DNA of 42,825 nucleotides, taken from IMG/VR virus record IMGVR_UViG_3300045243_000040, positions 1 through 42,825 of that record, one strand, 5' to 3'. This stretch comes from a virus. Numbering within the stretch: position 1 is the stretch's first letter; each line of letters starts with the position of its first letter. The notes below the pieces were generated by a model, which had not been told where the DNA came from, searched no databases, and was given only the letters and a program-made list of their open reading frames with translations. Made by a program: the position numbers and the translations under genes. Shown one piece after another: positions 1-6,706 of this stretch.

Positions 1-127
1 AGTAGAGCGGGTCTGGGTTGCACACCCACATCGGCTCCGTCGCATCCGCCACGTTCGGCGCCTCGAAACGGAGCGGCATCGACGCGATCTGCTGCGCGTT
101 CATCTGGATCGCCCGGTTTGCAATCCA
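1..127. repeat. Terminal direct repeat, left copy (circular overlap)
   Basis: These 127 bases are identical to 42699-42825 at the other end of the window. The portal reading frame continues across the join without interruption, so the repeat marks a circular assembly. 127 is a common maximal k-mer length in short-read assemblers, so the overlap is more likely an assembly trace than a physical terminal repeat. Confidence 0.95.
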
Positions 128-346
128 GGTCCGGTCAGCGAGCAGACCGTTCCCAGGCCAGAACGCCTTGCCGGCGTCGTTCAGCCCGTTCTCGGTCCAG
201 AAGTTCGGGATGATCGAATCCCACAGGGACATGTTCGTCCCTTCGAGAGGCTCGACGTCGCGCGTCAACAGCGGCTCGTCGCGCGCAGCGATGATCGGCT
301 GGCCCACGTCGGGCCGCGCACCAAGGATCCTGTCGAGCAGGCCCAT
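1..346 (-). CDS. Portal protein, N-terminal part (gene wraps around the origin)
   Basis: This is the 5' part of the HK97-type portal gene. It starts at the ATG at 346-344 (M-G-L-L-D-R-I-L-G) and continues through position 1 into 42698-41782. The joined gene is 421 codons including the stop, so 420 aa. Portal proteins form the dodecameric ring at the capsid vertex through which terminase packages DNA, and lying between terminase and protease is the usual order. A 26-codon frame starting with GTG at about 425 ends in TGATG over this ATG and may be a coupled leader peptide. No strong Shine-Dalgarno sequence is seen. Confidence 0.9.
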   Translation of the reverse strand, partial: MGLLDRILGARPDVGQPIIAARDEPLLTRDVEPLEGTNMSLWDSIIPNFWTENGLNDAGKAFWPGNGLLADRTWIANRAIQMNAQQIASMPLRFEAPNVADATEPMWVCNPDPLY

Positions 347-472
347 CAGGACTCGTCCCCCAACAATTGACGCCCCCTTGCGGAGGCGCCAATCGGACTT
401 TTTCTCTCACTCGGCGGTGTGCTCACTGGCAACCTACCAGCGCCCAGAACGGACGTGTGCAAACTTCGCCCA

Positions 473-1960
473 TCAATAGATCACGACCTCGCTGTTCGCG
501 ATGTCCCGGTCCATCGCCGACCACAACGCAATCGATCCGGAGATCACCGGACCCGGATCCGTCTTCGACTTCGACCTCGACCACGCCCAACGATCGACAA
601 GCGGCCGCGTGCGAGCTCCACGCACCGAAGTGTTCAACTCATCCTGGCCGAGATGCACTAGATCGTCTTCCTCCACGGCGGTCGCGAACTGCCCGCAGGC
701 GTCCGCGTACTCGCCAGTCTTCAACCGGCGCACATCCAAGCCTGTCTGTTCCTCGATCCGATCAGCGATCGCGTTGGCCGGACCAAACCCGTCACAGACA
801 AGCTCCATCACCTCATGCGAAGCACACAACTCGGCCATCCGCTCTGGTACCCAGCCTGTCCCTTCACGGCAGTTGATCATCTCGACCATCTTCTTGCCGC
901 GCTCGTTCAGCCCAGCAGCGGTGATCGTGGTGCGGCGCGCCGGCGACACATCGAACGAGATACAGACGGGATCCTCCAGTACCGACTCGGCGTCCTCACA
1001 TCCCAGCCATTTCTCCAACGAAATCTCCGCATTGCCGACCAGGTCGGTATCCGGATAGTCGCCCACGTTCAGAAGCTCGGTGATGAACTGCCGCCAGCCA
1101 AGAAGGCGGATCTCCTTCTCCATGTGCTTCTCGGTGACGCGGCCACGGACCATCGCCCAGTTCACCTCGCGCCAGCGCTTCGGGTCACGCGCCACCTCTT
1201 CCGGCACCTCTTCCGGCGATTCGTAGTCGAGCGAGTACTCGTGGTAGACGAGCGAGTCCTCGTCGCCCGCGATGCCGCGCTCACGCACTCGCGTCCACAC
1301 GATCGCGTGATCGTCTTTGTCCTGGTCGGGCGCGTTGCCGGCGTAGGCCAGCTGCGGGCCACGCTCCGTCGTCGACGCACGCAGCGTCGGCACCATCGTG
1401 CCGTGCGCCCACTCCGAAAGGATCTGTGCCTCGTCGAGCACCAGCAGCGACACGTCGTCTACGCCCTTCAGCCCGGACTTCGTCCGCGTGCGGAACTCGA
1501 TCTTCGCTCCGCTCTGCAGCACGATCGCCTCGTCGCCGTGCGAGTAACGAAACCCGACCATCCGCATGGTGCCGAGGCCTGACCGTTCGATCTGGGCGAG
1601 CAGATCCGGGTTGTCGCGGATCGCCTTCTCCAGACGCTGGAAGTGGCGGGCCGAGGTCTTGAACTCGTGCGCCGAATGGATGATCAGCCGCTCCTCGAGC
1701 ACGAAGATCCCGAACAGCTCACGCGCCAGCAGCACCTCGCCCTTGCCGTTCTGCCGCGGCGCACTCAACGCAAACTCGAACGACTGCCACCGGCCATCCT
1801 CGCCTAGGCCGAGCATCGACCGCAGCATGAACTCCTGCTCCGGATCAAGCCGCAGCTTGTGCTCGCGCGACCACTCGATCGCCCGGTCACCGAGCGACCA
1901 ATCGTGCGCTTCCGGCACACGGCAGATCCGCGGCATCACCAGACTCGGCACGGTCACCAT
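473..1960 (-). CDS. Terminase large subunit
   Basis: The 495-aa protein is the DNA-packaging motor and headful or cos nuclease. The N-terminal ATPase has a Walker A motif (A-P-R-Q-N-G-K-G, residues 67-74) and a Walker B motif (L-L-V-L-D-E, residues 172-177). The C-terminal RNase H-like nuclease has acidic residues in F-D-V-S (Asp337) and V-C-D-G-F (Asp390). The open frame extends upstream to 2239, but ATG 1960 is chosen. It overlaps the stop of the HNH gene (ATGGTGA), and the upstream extension is low-complexity Arg/Gly that shadows the HNH gene. No small terminase was recognised; the HNH protein sits in that position. Confidence 0.95.
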   Translation of the reverse strand: MVTVPSLVMPRICRVPEAHDWSLGDRAIEWSREHKLRLDPEQEFMLRSMLGLGEDGRWQSFEFALSAPRQNGKGEVLLARELFGIFVLEERLIIHSAHEFKTSARHFQRLEKAIRDNPDLLAQIERSGLGTMRMVGFRYSHGDEAIVLQSGAKIEFRTRTKSGLKGVDDVSLLVLDEAQILSEWAHGTMVPTLRASTTERGPQLAYAGNAPDQDKDDHAIVWTRVRERGIAGDEDSLVYHEYSLDYESPEEVPEEVARDPKRWREVNWAMVRGRVTEKHMEKEIRLLGWRQFITELLNVGDYPDTDLVGNAEISLEKWLGCEDAESVLEDPVCISFDVSPARRTTITAAGLNERGKKMVEMINCREGTGWVPERMAELCASHEVMELVCDGFGPANAIADRIEEQTGLDVRRLKTGEYADACGQFATAVEEDDLVHLGQDELNTSVRGARTRPLVDRWAWSRSKSKTDPGPVISGSIALWSAMDRDIANSEVVIY

Positions 1961-2259
1961 GCCCGCGACCGCCGACGACCACGCATCGCGTTCCCACGCC
2001 GCGCGCCATCGCTCCGATTGCAGACTGCATGCGCCGGCCCACGGTACCCCGACCGATCCGGCGTGTGATCCAAGTCCCAATCCGAACCCGGCGCGATCAC
2101 CCCGCCTACCAGCGACCCCTCGACGAGTTCCGCGAACTTGCAATCGACGCCCAGAGCACATCTCGCCAATCCCCCATCGACGATCGAGACGAACCGCGTC
2201 CGCAGATTCCGATGATGCTGACCCCCGCGCAGAACCCACGACTTCGTCCTCGCTCTCAT
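1954..2259 (-). CDS. HNH endonuclease
   Basis: The 101-aa protein has the actinophage-type HNH layout: Cys34 and Cys40, then W-D-L-D-H (Asp64-His65), then G-P-A-H-A-V-C-N (His77, Cys80, Asn81). HNH proteins beside the large terminase are common in HK97-like phages, where they stimulate specific cleavage of concatemers by terminase. The ATG at 2259 overlaps the stop of a 30-aa upstream frame as TGATG, and the 3' end overlaps the terminase start. The T-run of a terminator-like hairpin abuts the start codon, and no separate ribosome binding site is visible, so translation may be coupled. Confidence 0.85.
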   Translation of the reverse strand: MRARTKSWVLRGGQHHRNLRTRFVSIVDGGLARCALGVDCKFAELVEGSLVGGVIAPGSDWDLDHTPDRSGYRGPAHAVCNRSDGARRGNAMRGRRRSRAW

Positions 2260-2351
2260 CAAAAAAAGACGCAGGGACGGAAATCCTCCTGCGGGGGTCG
2301 TGGGTTGGTTTTCCCTCTAAAAAACTGGGGTGGTGTTATGTGTTTGGGCAT
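2259..2351 (-). CDS. Small proline-rich ORF coupled to HNH gene
   Basis: This is a 30-codon frame (M-P-K-H-I-T-P-P-Q-F-F...) starting at ATG 2351. An AGGGCGG stretch lies upstream, and the stop is shared with the HNH start as TGATG, the coupling pattern used throughout this genome. The composition is Pro/Phe/Arg-rich and no family is recognised. Its 3' half coincides with a GC stem followed by a T-run, so it could be a leader peptide in an attenuator. It could also be a chance frame. Confidence 0.45.
   Translation of the reverse strand: MPKHITPPQFFRGKTNPRPPQEDFRPCVFF
2261..2293 (-). terminator. Terminator-like hairpin with T-run
   Basis: Read on the minus strand, CGCAGG pairs with CCTGCG across a 12-base loop. 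The second arm is followed by GTC and then seven T residues (2267-2261). This is the form of an intrinsic terminator and would separate early transcription from terminase transcription. It lies inside a possible 30-aa frame and directly against the HNH start codon. The 136 bases upstream (2352-2488) hold a GT/CA tract but no gene or promoter that I can support. Confidence 0.6.
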
Positions 2352-2488
2352 GGGTAAGCCGCCCTCTCGAGCGGCTGTGGTGATGGCTAGCGCTGGTGTG
2401 TGTGTGTGTCTGTCGAGCGGCGCTATGGCGAGCTGTTGCGTGCTCGGCGGATCGGTTGTGGAGTGTATCGGTTGCTGTGGACGTGCGC

Positions 2489-2710
2489 TTATTGTGGCAG
2501 GTTGGCGCCTGGTTGTGTGTGGCGGATTACGCCAGCTACTCCGCGTCCGATTGCCGGTATGCCTCGGAGGGTTAGAGAGTCGCTTGGGTCGCAGACGATG
2601 ATGCGGTCGCGGAGGTCGAGGCTGTTGTTGGTGATGGTGGTGGCGAGTGCTTGGGCGTGTTGGCGGTGGTGTTGGTGTTCTTGGAGGAAGCGTGGGAGTG
2701 GGATGTTCAC
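2489..2710 (-). CDS. Hypothetical protein, 73 aa
   Basis: The frame begins at GTG 2710 behind a good ribosome binding site (GAGAGGAGCC, about seven bases upstream). The N-terminal third is rich in His and Gln (Q-E-H-Q-H-H-R-Q-H), followed by a more hydrophobic stretch. No family was recognised. It follows the sigma-like HTH gene after a 40-base gap and is the last gene of the early block. The ribosome binding site is the main support. Confidence 0.6.
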   Translation of the reverse strand: MNIPLPRFLQEHQHHRQHAQALATTITNNSLDLRDRIIVCDPSDSLTLRGIPAIGRGVAGVIRHTQPGANLPQ

Positions 2711-2750
2711 TGTTGGCTCCTCTCGGTGCAGGGGGGCGGCTGCTTCGGCT

Positions 2751-2969
2751 TCATGTGGTCTCCCGGTTGCGTTGTTCGAGGACGTTGAGGAGTCGGCGCT
2801 GGGCTCGTTGGTAGTGGCCGCGTACTGTGGATTGGTCGGTGTTGGTCATGTAGGCGATTTGGTTCCAGGTGCAGCCGTGGAGTTCGCGGAGTTCGAGGAC
2901 TTGGAGTTGTCGTTCGGTGAGGAGGCCGGGTTGGCGTGCGAGGTCCCAGATGTCGCCGCGGACGATCAT
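2751..2969 (-). CDS. Sigma-70 region 4-like HTH protein
   Basis: The 72-aa protein is one helix-turn-helix unit: T-E-R-Q-L-Q-V-L-E-L-R-E, then the turn and recognition helix (W-N-Q-I-A-Y-M-T-N-T-D-Q-S-T-V-R-G-H), ending in a basic helix. This resembles region 4 of sigma factors and related phage regulators. The start is ATG 2969, which overlaps the ATPase stop as TGATG; the frame upstream is a shadow of the ATPase tail. Lying at the early/late boundary, it could regulate late transcription, which is an inference. Confidence 0.75.
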   Translation of the reverse strand: MIVRGDIWDLARQPGLLTERQLQVLELRELHGCTWNQIAYMTNTDQSTVRGHYQRAQRRLLNVLEQRNRETT

Positions 2970-4192
2970 CAGAAGGGGATGTCGTCGTCGACTGGTGTGC
3001 TGGTGTGCTGGCTCGGCACAGCAGCAGAATCGGCCGTGGTCTGCTGTGCTGTGTCTGCTTCTCCTATAGAGAAGGCTGGAGAAGCAGCACACCACGACGC
3101 ATCCACCTCTGGTGTGCCTGGTGTGCTGTGCTGTGCTGGCGTTCTCAGCACACCACTGGTTGAGTAGCATTTCGCGTTGTGCCTACGGCCGGCGGGGCCG
3201 ATTTCGTACTGGATCTTGTCGGCCGCTGCGAGGCGTTTCAGGACTCGGCCGGTCTCGCCGTCGTTCAATTCGAGCTCGCGCGCCCATTCTTTGGCGGTCA
3301 ACCATCCGCTGTCTTCGAGAGCCATGATCTGTTCTTCGATCGAGAGGCTGGTTGGCTTCTCGACGATCTCGAATCCGGTGTCGGTTGTGTAGGTGAGGTC
3401 TAGGTGGTCGCCGACTGGGAGCTCTCCTTCGCGGTCTTTGAGGAAGCGAAGCCGGGCTACGCCGTGGCTGAGTCGTTCGAGTCCGATGACGACTTCTGCG
3501 CCGCGGCTGATTGCTCCTGAGCCTGAGATGTCGCCGAGGGTGAGTTTGCGCGCGGTCGCTCCTTGGAGTTCCTTGCGGACGTGGGCGGGCATGATGAGTG
3601 CGAAGGTCCAGTCGGTTCGTAGGCGGTCGAGGTTGCGCATGAGGTCGGTGACGCCGCGTTCTTCGTTTGCGTCCCCTCGGTGTGCTTTGTAGTAGGGGTC
3701 GAGGATGATGATGGTCGGCTGGAGTCCTGAGATCGTGGCTTCGAGGCTGGCGAGTTCGCCAGGGTTTTGGTCGAGGGCTAGGCCGTCGGGGAGGCTGAGG
3801 ATATGGGTTTCGGTTTGTTCGAGTTGGGCTTCGCGGATGCTGCGTTTGATCGAGCGGACGCCTTGTTCGAGGTCGATGATGAGTGCGGGTCCGATGCCGG
3901 CTCCTGTGTAGCCGAGGAATTCGTTGCCGCTGAGGATGGCGTAGGTGATGGCGAACGCGAGCGTGGTTTTGCCGTGCCCGGAGTCGCCGCCGATGAGTGT
4001 TCGGCCGCCGCGTGTGACGAGTGGGCCGAGTAGTTCGTGGCCGTCGGGCTCGGGCAGGTTGAGGAAGTCGGTTGCGGTGAGCGGCGTCCAGCCGTCGCTT
4101 TCATCGTGGTCGGGTTCGCTGCCGTTCGACCCATACAGGATGGCGACGGTGTCGGCGAGGTCTTCGGCTGTGTAGAGCTCCTCGTCAGGCAT
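2969..4192 (-). CDS. RecA-fold ATPase (RepA/AAA_25-like) with SSB-like C-terminal tail
   Basis: This 407-aa protein looks like a hexameric replicative helicase or recombination ATPase. Walker A is G-G-D-S-G-H-G-K-T-T (68-77) and Walker B is I-I-I-L-D-P (161-166). A later S-G-S-G-A-I-S-R-G-A segment (223-232) matches the RepA sensor region. The C-terminal third has a winged-helix-like part (about 285-335) and a low-complexity Thr/Ser linker. It ends in D-D-D-I-P-F, identical to the tip of bacterial SSB. It overlaps the upstream zinc-ribbon gene by eight bases and the HTH gene downstream. No other helicase, primase or polymerase is visible in the genome. Confidence 0.85.
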   Translation of the reverse strand: MPDEELYTAEDLADTVAILYGSNGSEPDHDESDGWTPLTATDFLNLPEPDGHELLGPLVTRGGRTLIGGDSGHGKTTLAFAITYAILSGNEFLGYTGAGIGPALIIDLEQGVRSIKRSIREAQLEQTETHILSLPDGLALDQNPGELASLEATISGLQPTIIILDPYYKAHRGDANEERGVTDLMRNLDRLRTDWTFALIMPAHVRKELQGATARKLTLGDISGSGAISRGAEVVIGLERLSHGVARLRFLKDREGELPVGDHLDLTYTTDTGFEIVEKPTSLSIEEQIMALEDSGWLTAKEWARELELNDGETGRVLKRLAAADKIQYEIGPAGRRHNAKCYSTSGVLRTPAQHSTPGTPEVDASWCAASPAFSIGEADTAQQTTADSAAVPSQHTSTPVDDDIPF

Positions 4193-4376
4193 GGAAACGA
4201 TGAGGGTGCTCCCGCTGATACTCGGTGATCTCGGTTAGCTCGCTGCCGCAGGCGGGGCACTGAGTCCACTCGCGCGGCATATCTTCTTCTGTGCCATGGA
4301 ATCCCCGCTCACAGTGGAACGTCGTGCAGCCCCAGTAAACGCGCGTCGCGACAGAACCGGCGGGGACATCACTCAC
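4185..4376 (-). CDS. Small zinc-ribbon protein
   Basis: This 63-aa protein starts at GTG 4376, which overlaps the upstream stop as GTGA. It has paired cysteines (W-G-C-T-T-F-H-C and Q-C-P-A-C-G) and a His-rich C-terminus, typical of a zinc ribbon. The open frame extends further upstream, but that part lies antisense-free inside the neighbouring gene and has no ribosome binding site. It may bind nucleic acid or a partner protein; no specific family was recognised. Confidence 0.65.
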   Translation of the reverse strand: MSDVPAGSVATRVYWGCTTFHCERGFHGTEEDMPREWTQCPACGSELTEITEYQREHPHRFHA

Positions 4377-4666
4377 GTCGTCCTCCTCCGCTGGTACTGC
4401 ACAACATCCCGCTCGAGCCGGCCGGACGGCACTGATTCGCCTTTCACTAGCGCGACGAATGTGTCGGCGTCGGTGGCCGCGGTTAGTGCTGCTTTCAGTC
4501 GTCGGCGTTCGCGATCTTGTGTGGCGTTGAGCGGATAGTTCCATTCGACGAAGCCGGGGCGTAGTTTGCCGCTCTCTTGGAGGGTGAGCGCGCGTTGGCG
4601 TGCTTCATGTTCGAGCTCGTCGAGGAGTGTGGTCAGGGGGGCAGCACGAACATTGGAGTGTGCCAC
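4373..4666 (-). CDS. Hypothetical protein, 97 aa
   Basis: The 97-aa protein looks mostly helical (L-L-D-E-L-E-H-E-A-R-Q-R-A-L) and has a basic C-terminus. It sits between a resolvase-like gene (ending 4670) and a zinc-ribbon gene that overlaps its stop by four bases. The tight spacing supports a real gene. No family was recognised. Confidence 0.6.
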   Translation of the reverse strand: MAHSNVRAAPLTTLLDELEHEARQRALTLQESGKLRPGFVEWNYPLNATQDRERRRLKAALTAATDADTFVALVKGESVPSGRLERDVVQYQRRRTT

Positions 4667-4669
4667 AGT

Positions 4670-4978
4670 TCAGGCTGCTTTGTTGGGCGGCCAGGCCACG
4701 CTGGAGATCCAGTGCGGCTTGTCTCTGGGGGGCCACCAGCAGAGCCATGCTTCGGCGCCGGCGAGCTTCGCGGCGAACAAGAGGTCGGCTCGGTCTTTGG
4801 GTCCGAAGCTGTGGTACGGGCTGCGGTGTCCGGATTTGACCTCGATGAGGCGGATTGTTCCTTGTTTGCAGGCGACGAGGTCGGCGTCTCCGAGGCTGCC
4901 TGCTGCGCGGGCTACCCACCAGGCATCGTCCTCGAGCAGTCGTCGGACGGCGCGTTCTCTGGCGATGCCGCGGGTCAT
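4670..4978 (-). CDS. Hjc-like Holliday junction resolvase / PD-(D/E)xK nuclease
   Basis: The 102-aa protein has the compact archaeal-type resolvase layout. An N-terminal R-E-R-A-V-R-R-L-L-E helix carries the first Glu. Then come G-D-A-D-L-V-A with the catalytic Asp, I-E-V-K-S-G with the E-x-K pair, and a K-D-R-A-D-L-L-F-A-A-K helix. Such enzymes cut four-way junctions before packaging. The ATG at 4978 overlaps the GH16 stop by four bases. The small size and the motif order give good confidence. Confidence 0.8.
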   Translation of the reverse strand: MTRGIARERAVRRLLEDDAWWVARAAGSLGDADLVACKQGTIRLIEVKSGHRSPYHSFGPKDRADLLFAAKLAGAEAWLCWWPPRDKPHWISSVAWPPNKAA

Positions 4979-5937
4979 GCGAGCGCCCAGACCCGGACAT
5001 AATCGACCGTCATCCTTGCCGGGCCGGGGATCGTCGGCGTCCCACCCCAGCCGCCCATGTTCAACTGCACGCAGGCTGAAACCTCGTTCGCCGTCAGATC
5101 AGCGAGGCCGACATCGGCCGCCTTCGCCGTCCAGACGAGCTTGCCGTCGAAGTAGAAGTCGACATGGTCCTTGTAGACGGCCGCCCCGTACAGGTGGAAA
5201 GCGTCGAAGAGGACGACGCCGAGCGGGTTCGCGCGGCCGCTCTGCCTGGGCGGCTTGTGCATGGTCGTATGGTTGACCTCAGGTTCGCGGCCGAGCTGCT
5301 CGACGACGTCGAGCTCCCATCCGTTCGACCCGTACGGCCAGTCCCACTCCCAGACCATCCCGTTCCAGGTGCCGACCCCGGCAGCGGGTTTGCCTCGTGT
5401 CTCGATGTAGCGGGCGCCCTTGTAGCCCGGCTTCGACGTGAGGAAGGCGCTGGCCCAGACGCTGCCGTTCTTGATGGCGGTGATGACGAGGTTGCCGTTG
5501 CCGTCAAGCTCGACGTTCTGGAGGCCGTTCCAGTAGCCGAGGCCGAGACCAGCATGGCCGGAGTGGACGTTCCACTTCGCCGTGTCGGGCTTCGACCCGG
5601 CTGGCCCGTCGAACTCGTCGCTGAACAGGATCGCGCCGAGAGGGACGGGGGCCGGTCCCGGAGGCGGCGGGGGAGGCGTGACGCTGTTGGCGACGGTGAC
5701 GGAGACTGAGGCGTGGACGGCCCCGTTCGCGGAGGCCACCCCGATCGTGTGCGGCCCGTCAGGGAGCCGCGTCGTGTCGAGTGCGAATGAGAACGGGGCG
5801 GAGGAGTCGAAGCCGCCGTACTTGCCGTCGACGAGATAGTTGACCTGGCCGACGTTCGTTGCGGAGATCTGGACGGTGACTGTCCCCTTGACGGTGGCTC
5901 CGGGTGTTGGGGAAGTGATCTTGATCGTCTGACTCAC
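4975..5937 (-). CDS. GH16-family glucanase-like protein with N-terminal Ig-like domain
   Basis: This 320-aa protein has an Ig-like beta domain (about 5-82: S-P-T-P-G-A-T-V-K-G...), a poly-Pro linker (88-99) and a GH16 catalytic domain (about 103-320). The diagnostic E-L-D-V-V-E motif is at 208-213; Glu208 and Glu213 are the expected nucleophile and acid/base, with Asp210 between them. GH16 enzymes cut beta-glucans or related polysaccharides. The GTG start overlaps the previous stop as GTGA. No signal peptide is seen, so it would be released by lysis or carried on virions. It stands apart from the tail genes, which argues for a soluble depolymerase. Confidence 0.85.
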   Translation of the reverse strand: MSQTIKITSPTPGATVKGTVTVQISATNVGQVNYLVDGKYGGFDSSAPFSFALDTTRLPDGPHTIGVASANGAVHASVSVTVANSVTPPPPPPGPAPVPLGAILFSDEFDGPAGSKPDTAKWNVHSGHAGLGLGYWNGLQNVELDGNGNLVITAIKNGSVWASAFLTSKPGYKGARYIETRGKPAAGVGTWNGMVWEWDWPYGSNGWELDVVEQLGREPEVNHTTMHKPPRQSGRANPLGVVLFDAFHLYGAAVYKDHVDFYFDGKLVWTAKAADVGLADLTANEVSACVQLNMGGWGGTPTIPGPARMTVDYVRVWALA

Positions 5938-6077
5938 GGCCTTCCTCTCTTGATAGTCGAATCGGTATGAGCGGTAGGATGCTTAGGCGTCGGCGGTTCC
6001 ATGCATCCTTCTTGCCTTGTCGATGTGGCCGTCCTGGTCATTCCTCCCTCTCTCTCGGTAGTAGCGGCAGAACTCAT
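5934..6077 (-). CDS. Small hydrophilic protein with N-terminal S-A-A element
   Basis: A 47-aa polar protein (M-S-S-A-A-T-T-E-R-E-G-G...) starting at ATG 6077 and ending in GTGA overlap with the GH16 start. Its codons 3-5 hold the shared TCTGCCGCT element. It is the last member of that series in the direction of transcription. The rest is Thr/Arg/Pro-rich and unrecognised. Confidence 0.6.
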   Translation of the reverse strand: MSSAATTEREGGMTRTATSTRQEGCMEPPTPKHPTAHTDSTIKRGRP

Positions 6078-6166
6078 ACGAGCCACCGTCCTACGTCGAG
6101 CCAGAACACGCAGCCGACGCACATGGCAAGCAGGACGCCATAGCACCAGGCTGGAGGACTATCCAC
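6074..6166 (-). CDS. Single-span membrane microprotein
   Basis: A 30-aa protein starting at GTG 6166, with AAGGA upstream in the preceding gene's last codons. One hydrophobic segment (Y-G-V-L-L-A-M-C-V-G-C-V-F-W-L) fills most of it. The start overlaps the previous stop by eight bases, and the stop overlaps the next ATG. It is similar in size and design to the microproteins at 11556-11636 and 10169-10261. Function unknown. Confidence 0.55.
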   Translation of the reverse strand: MDSPPAWCYGVLLAMCVGCVFWLDVGRWLV

Positions 6167-6392
6167 GGTGTAGTTCCTTGGCTCGGGCTGTCCAGTAGGC
6201 GAGCTTGGCTCCAATGGAGGCCGTCGCGTACCACCTCTTGAACACGCGGCGCTCGGCCTCAGCGATCTGCGCGGCAGAAGCGCCGTCCGGCCAGGGCTTG
6301 CCGTCGCTCGACGTGTCGCCCGGACGCTCCGGGCCGTTGATCTTCGCGGCAGGCTGATCGTGGCCACCACGGCGTACCGATCGAGCGAGCAA
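6159..6392 (-). CDS. Hypothetical protein with two S/P-A-A elements, start uncertain
   Basis: The C-terminal part (A-E-A-E-R-R-V-F-K-R-W-Y...) looks like real helical protein, ending at 6159. The frame contains the dispersed element twice (D-Q-P-A-A-K and G-A-S-A-A-Q). No ATG or GTG is well placed. TTG 6392 gives 77 aa and is used here provisionally, and longer starts are possible. It overlaps a differently framed ORF at 6259-6438, so one of the two could have lost its original start or end. Confidence 0.5.
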   Translation of the reverse strand: MLARSVRRGGHDQPAAKINGPERPGDTSSDGKPWPDGASAAQIAEAERRVFKRWYATASIGAKLAYWTARAKELHRG

Positions 6393-6438
6393 ATAGGCGC
6401 TTGATCGCGGCACTCGATTCGGTTCGGCGCTCAGGCAC
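6259..6438 (-). CDS. Small basic protein with S-A-A element, 3' end uncertain
   Basis: GTG 6438 follows a strong GGAGG site with ideal spacing and overlaps the upstream stop by eight bases, so initiation here is well supported. The N-terminus (V-P-E-R-R-T-E-S-S-A-A-I-K-R) carries the element. The frame runs 59 codons and overlaps the next gene in another frame by about 130 bases. The true product may be shorter, or a frameshift may have occurred. Confidence 0.5.
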   Translation of the reverse strand: MPERRTESSAAIKRLFARSIGTPWWPRSACREDQRPGASGRHVERRQALAGRRFCRADR

Positions 6439-6706
6439 GGAACCTCCAGTACGGCACCGCGCCAGGAGTCCCACCGCGAACGACTGCCCACTCGTACTCG
6501 ATGTCGGTGAAGTGCTCCGGCACCGGGAGCATCTCTACGGGATCGGCCTCCATCTGCGACAGGTTGACGCCCTGCCCGAGCGCCCACTCGCACGCAAGGG
6601 TTGGAGTCTCCCCGAGATCGCGCCTGACGAACGCCGCGTCGCCGTCGGCGTCTGACAGGTACTCCGGCGCTGCCGTATGAGCGGCAGAACGAGCGTCAGG
6701 CTGCAT
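6431..6706 (-). CDS. Hypothetical acidic protein with S-A-A element
   Basis: The 91-aa protein starts at ATG 6706 behind AGGTGG. The N-terminus reads M-Q-P-D-A-R-S-A-A-H-T-A-A, followed by an acidic, Trp-containing body (E-H-F-T-D-I-E-Y-E-W-A-V-V-R-G-G). The longer open frame to 6916 is a shadow of the next gene. No family was recognised. Confidence 0.65.
   Translation of the reverse strand: MQPDARSAAHTAAPEYLSDADGDAAFVRRDLGETPTLACEWALGQGVNLSQMEADPVEMLPVPEHFTDIEYEWAVVRGGTPGAVPYWRFRA

Noticed and set aside
135-410. 91-codon minus frame overlapping the portal start
   Set aside because: It is a basic, Arg-rich shadow of the portal gene, which is continuous across the circular join.
2397-2412. 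GT/CA dinucleotide tract as a regulatory repeat
   Set aside because: It is short, and nothing around it supports a function.
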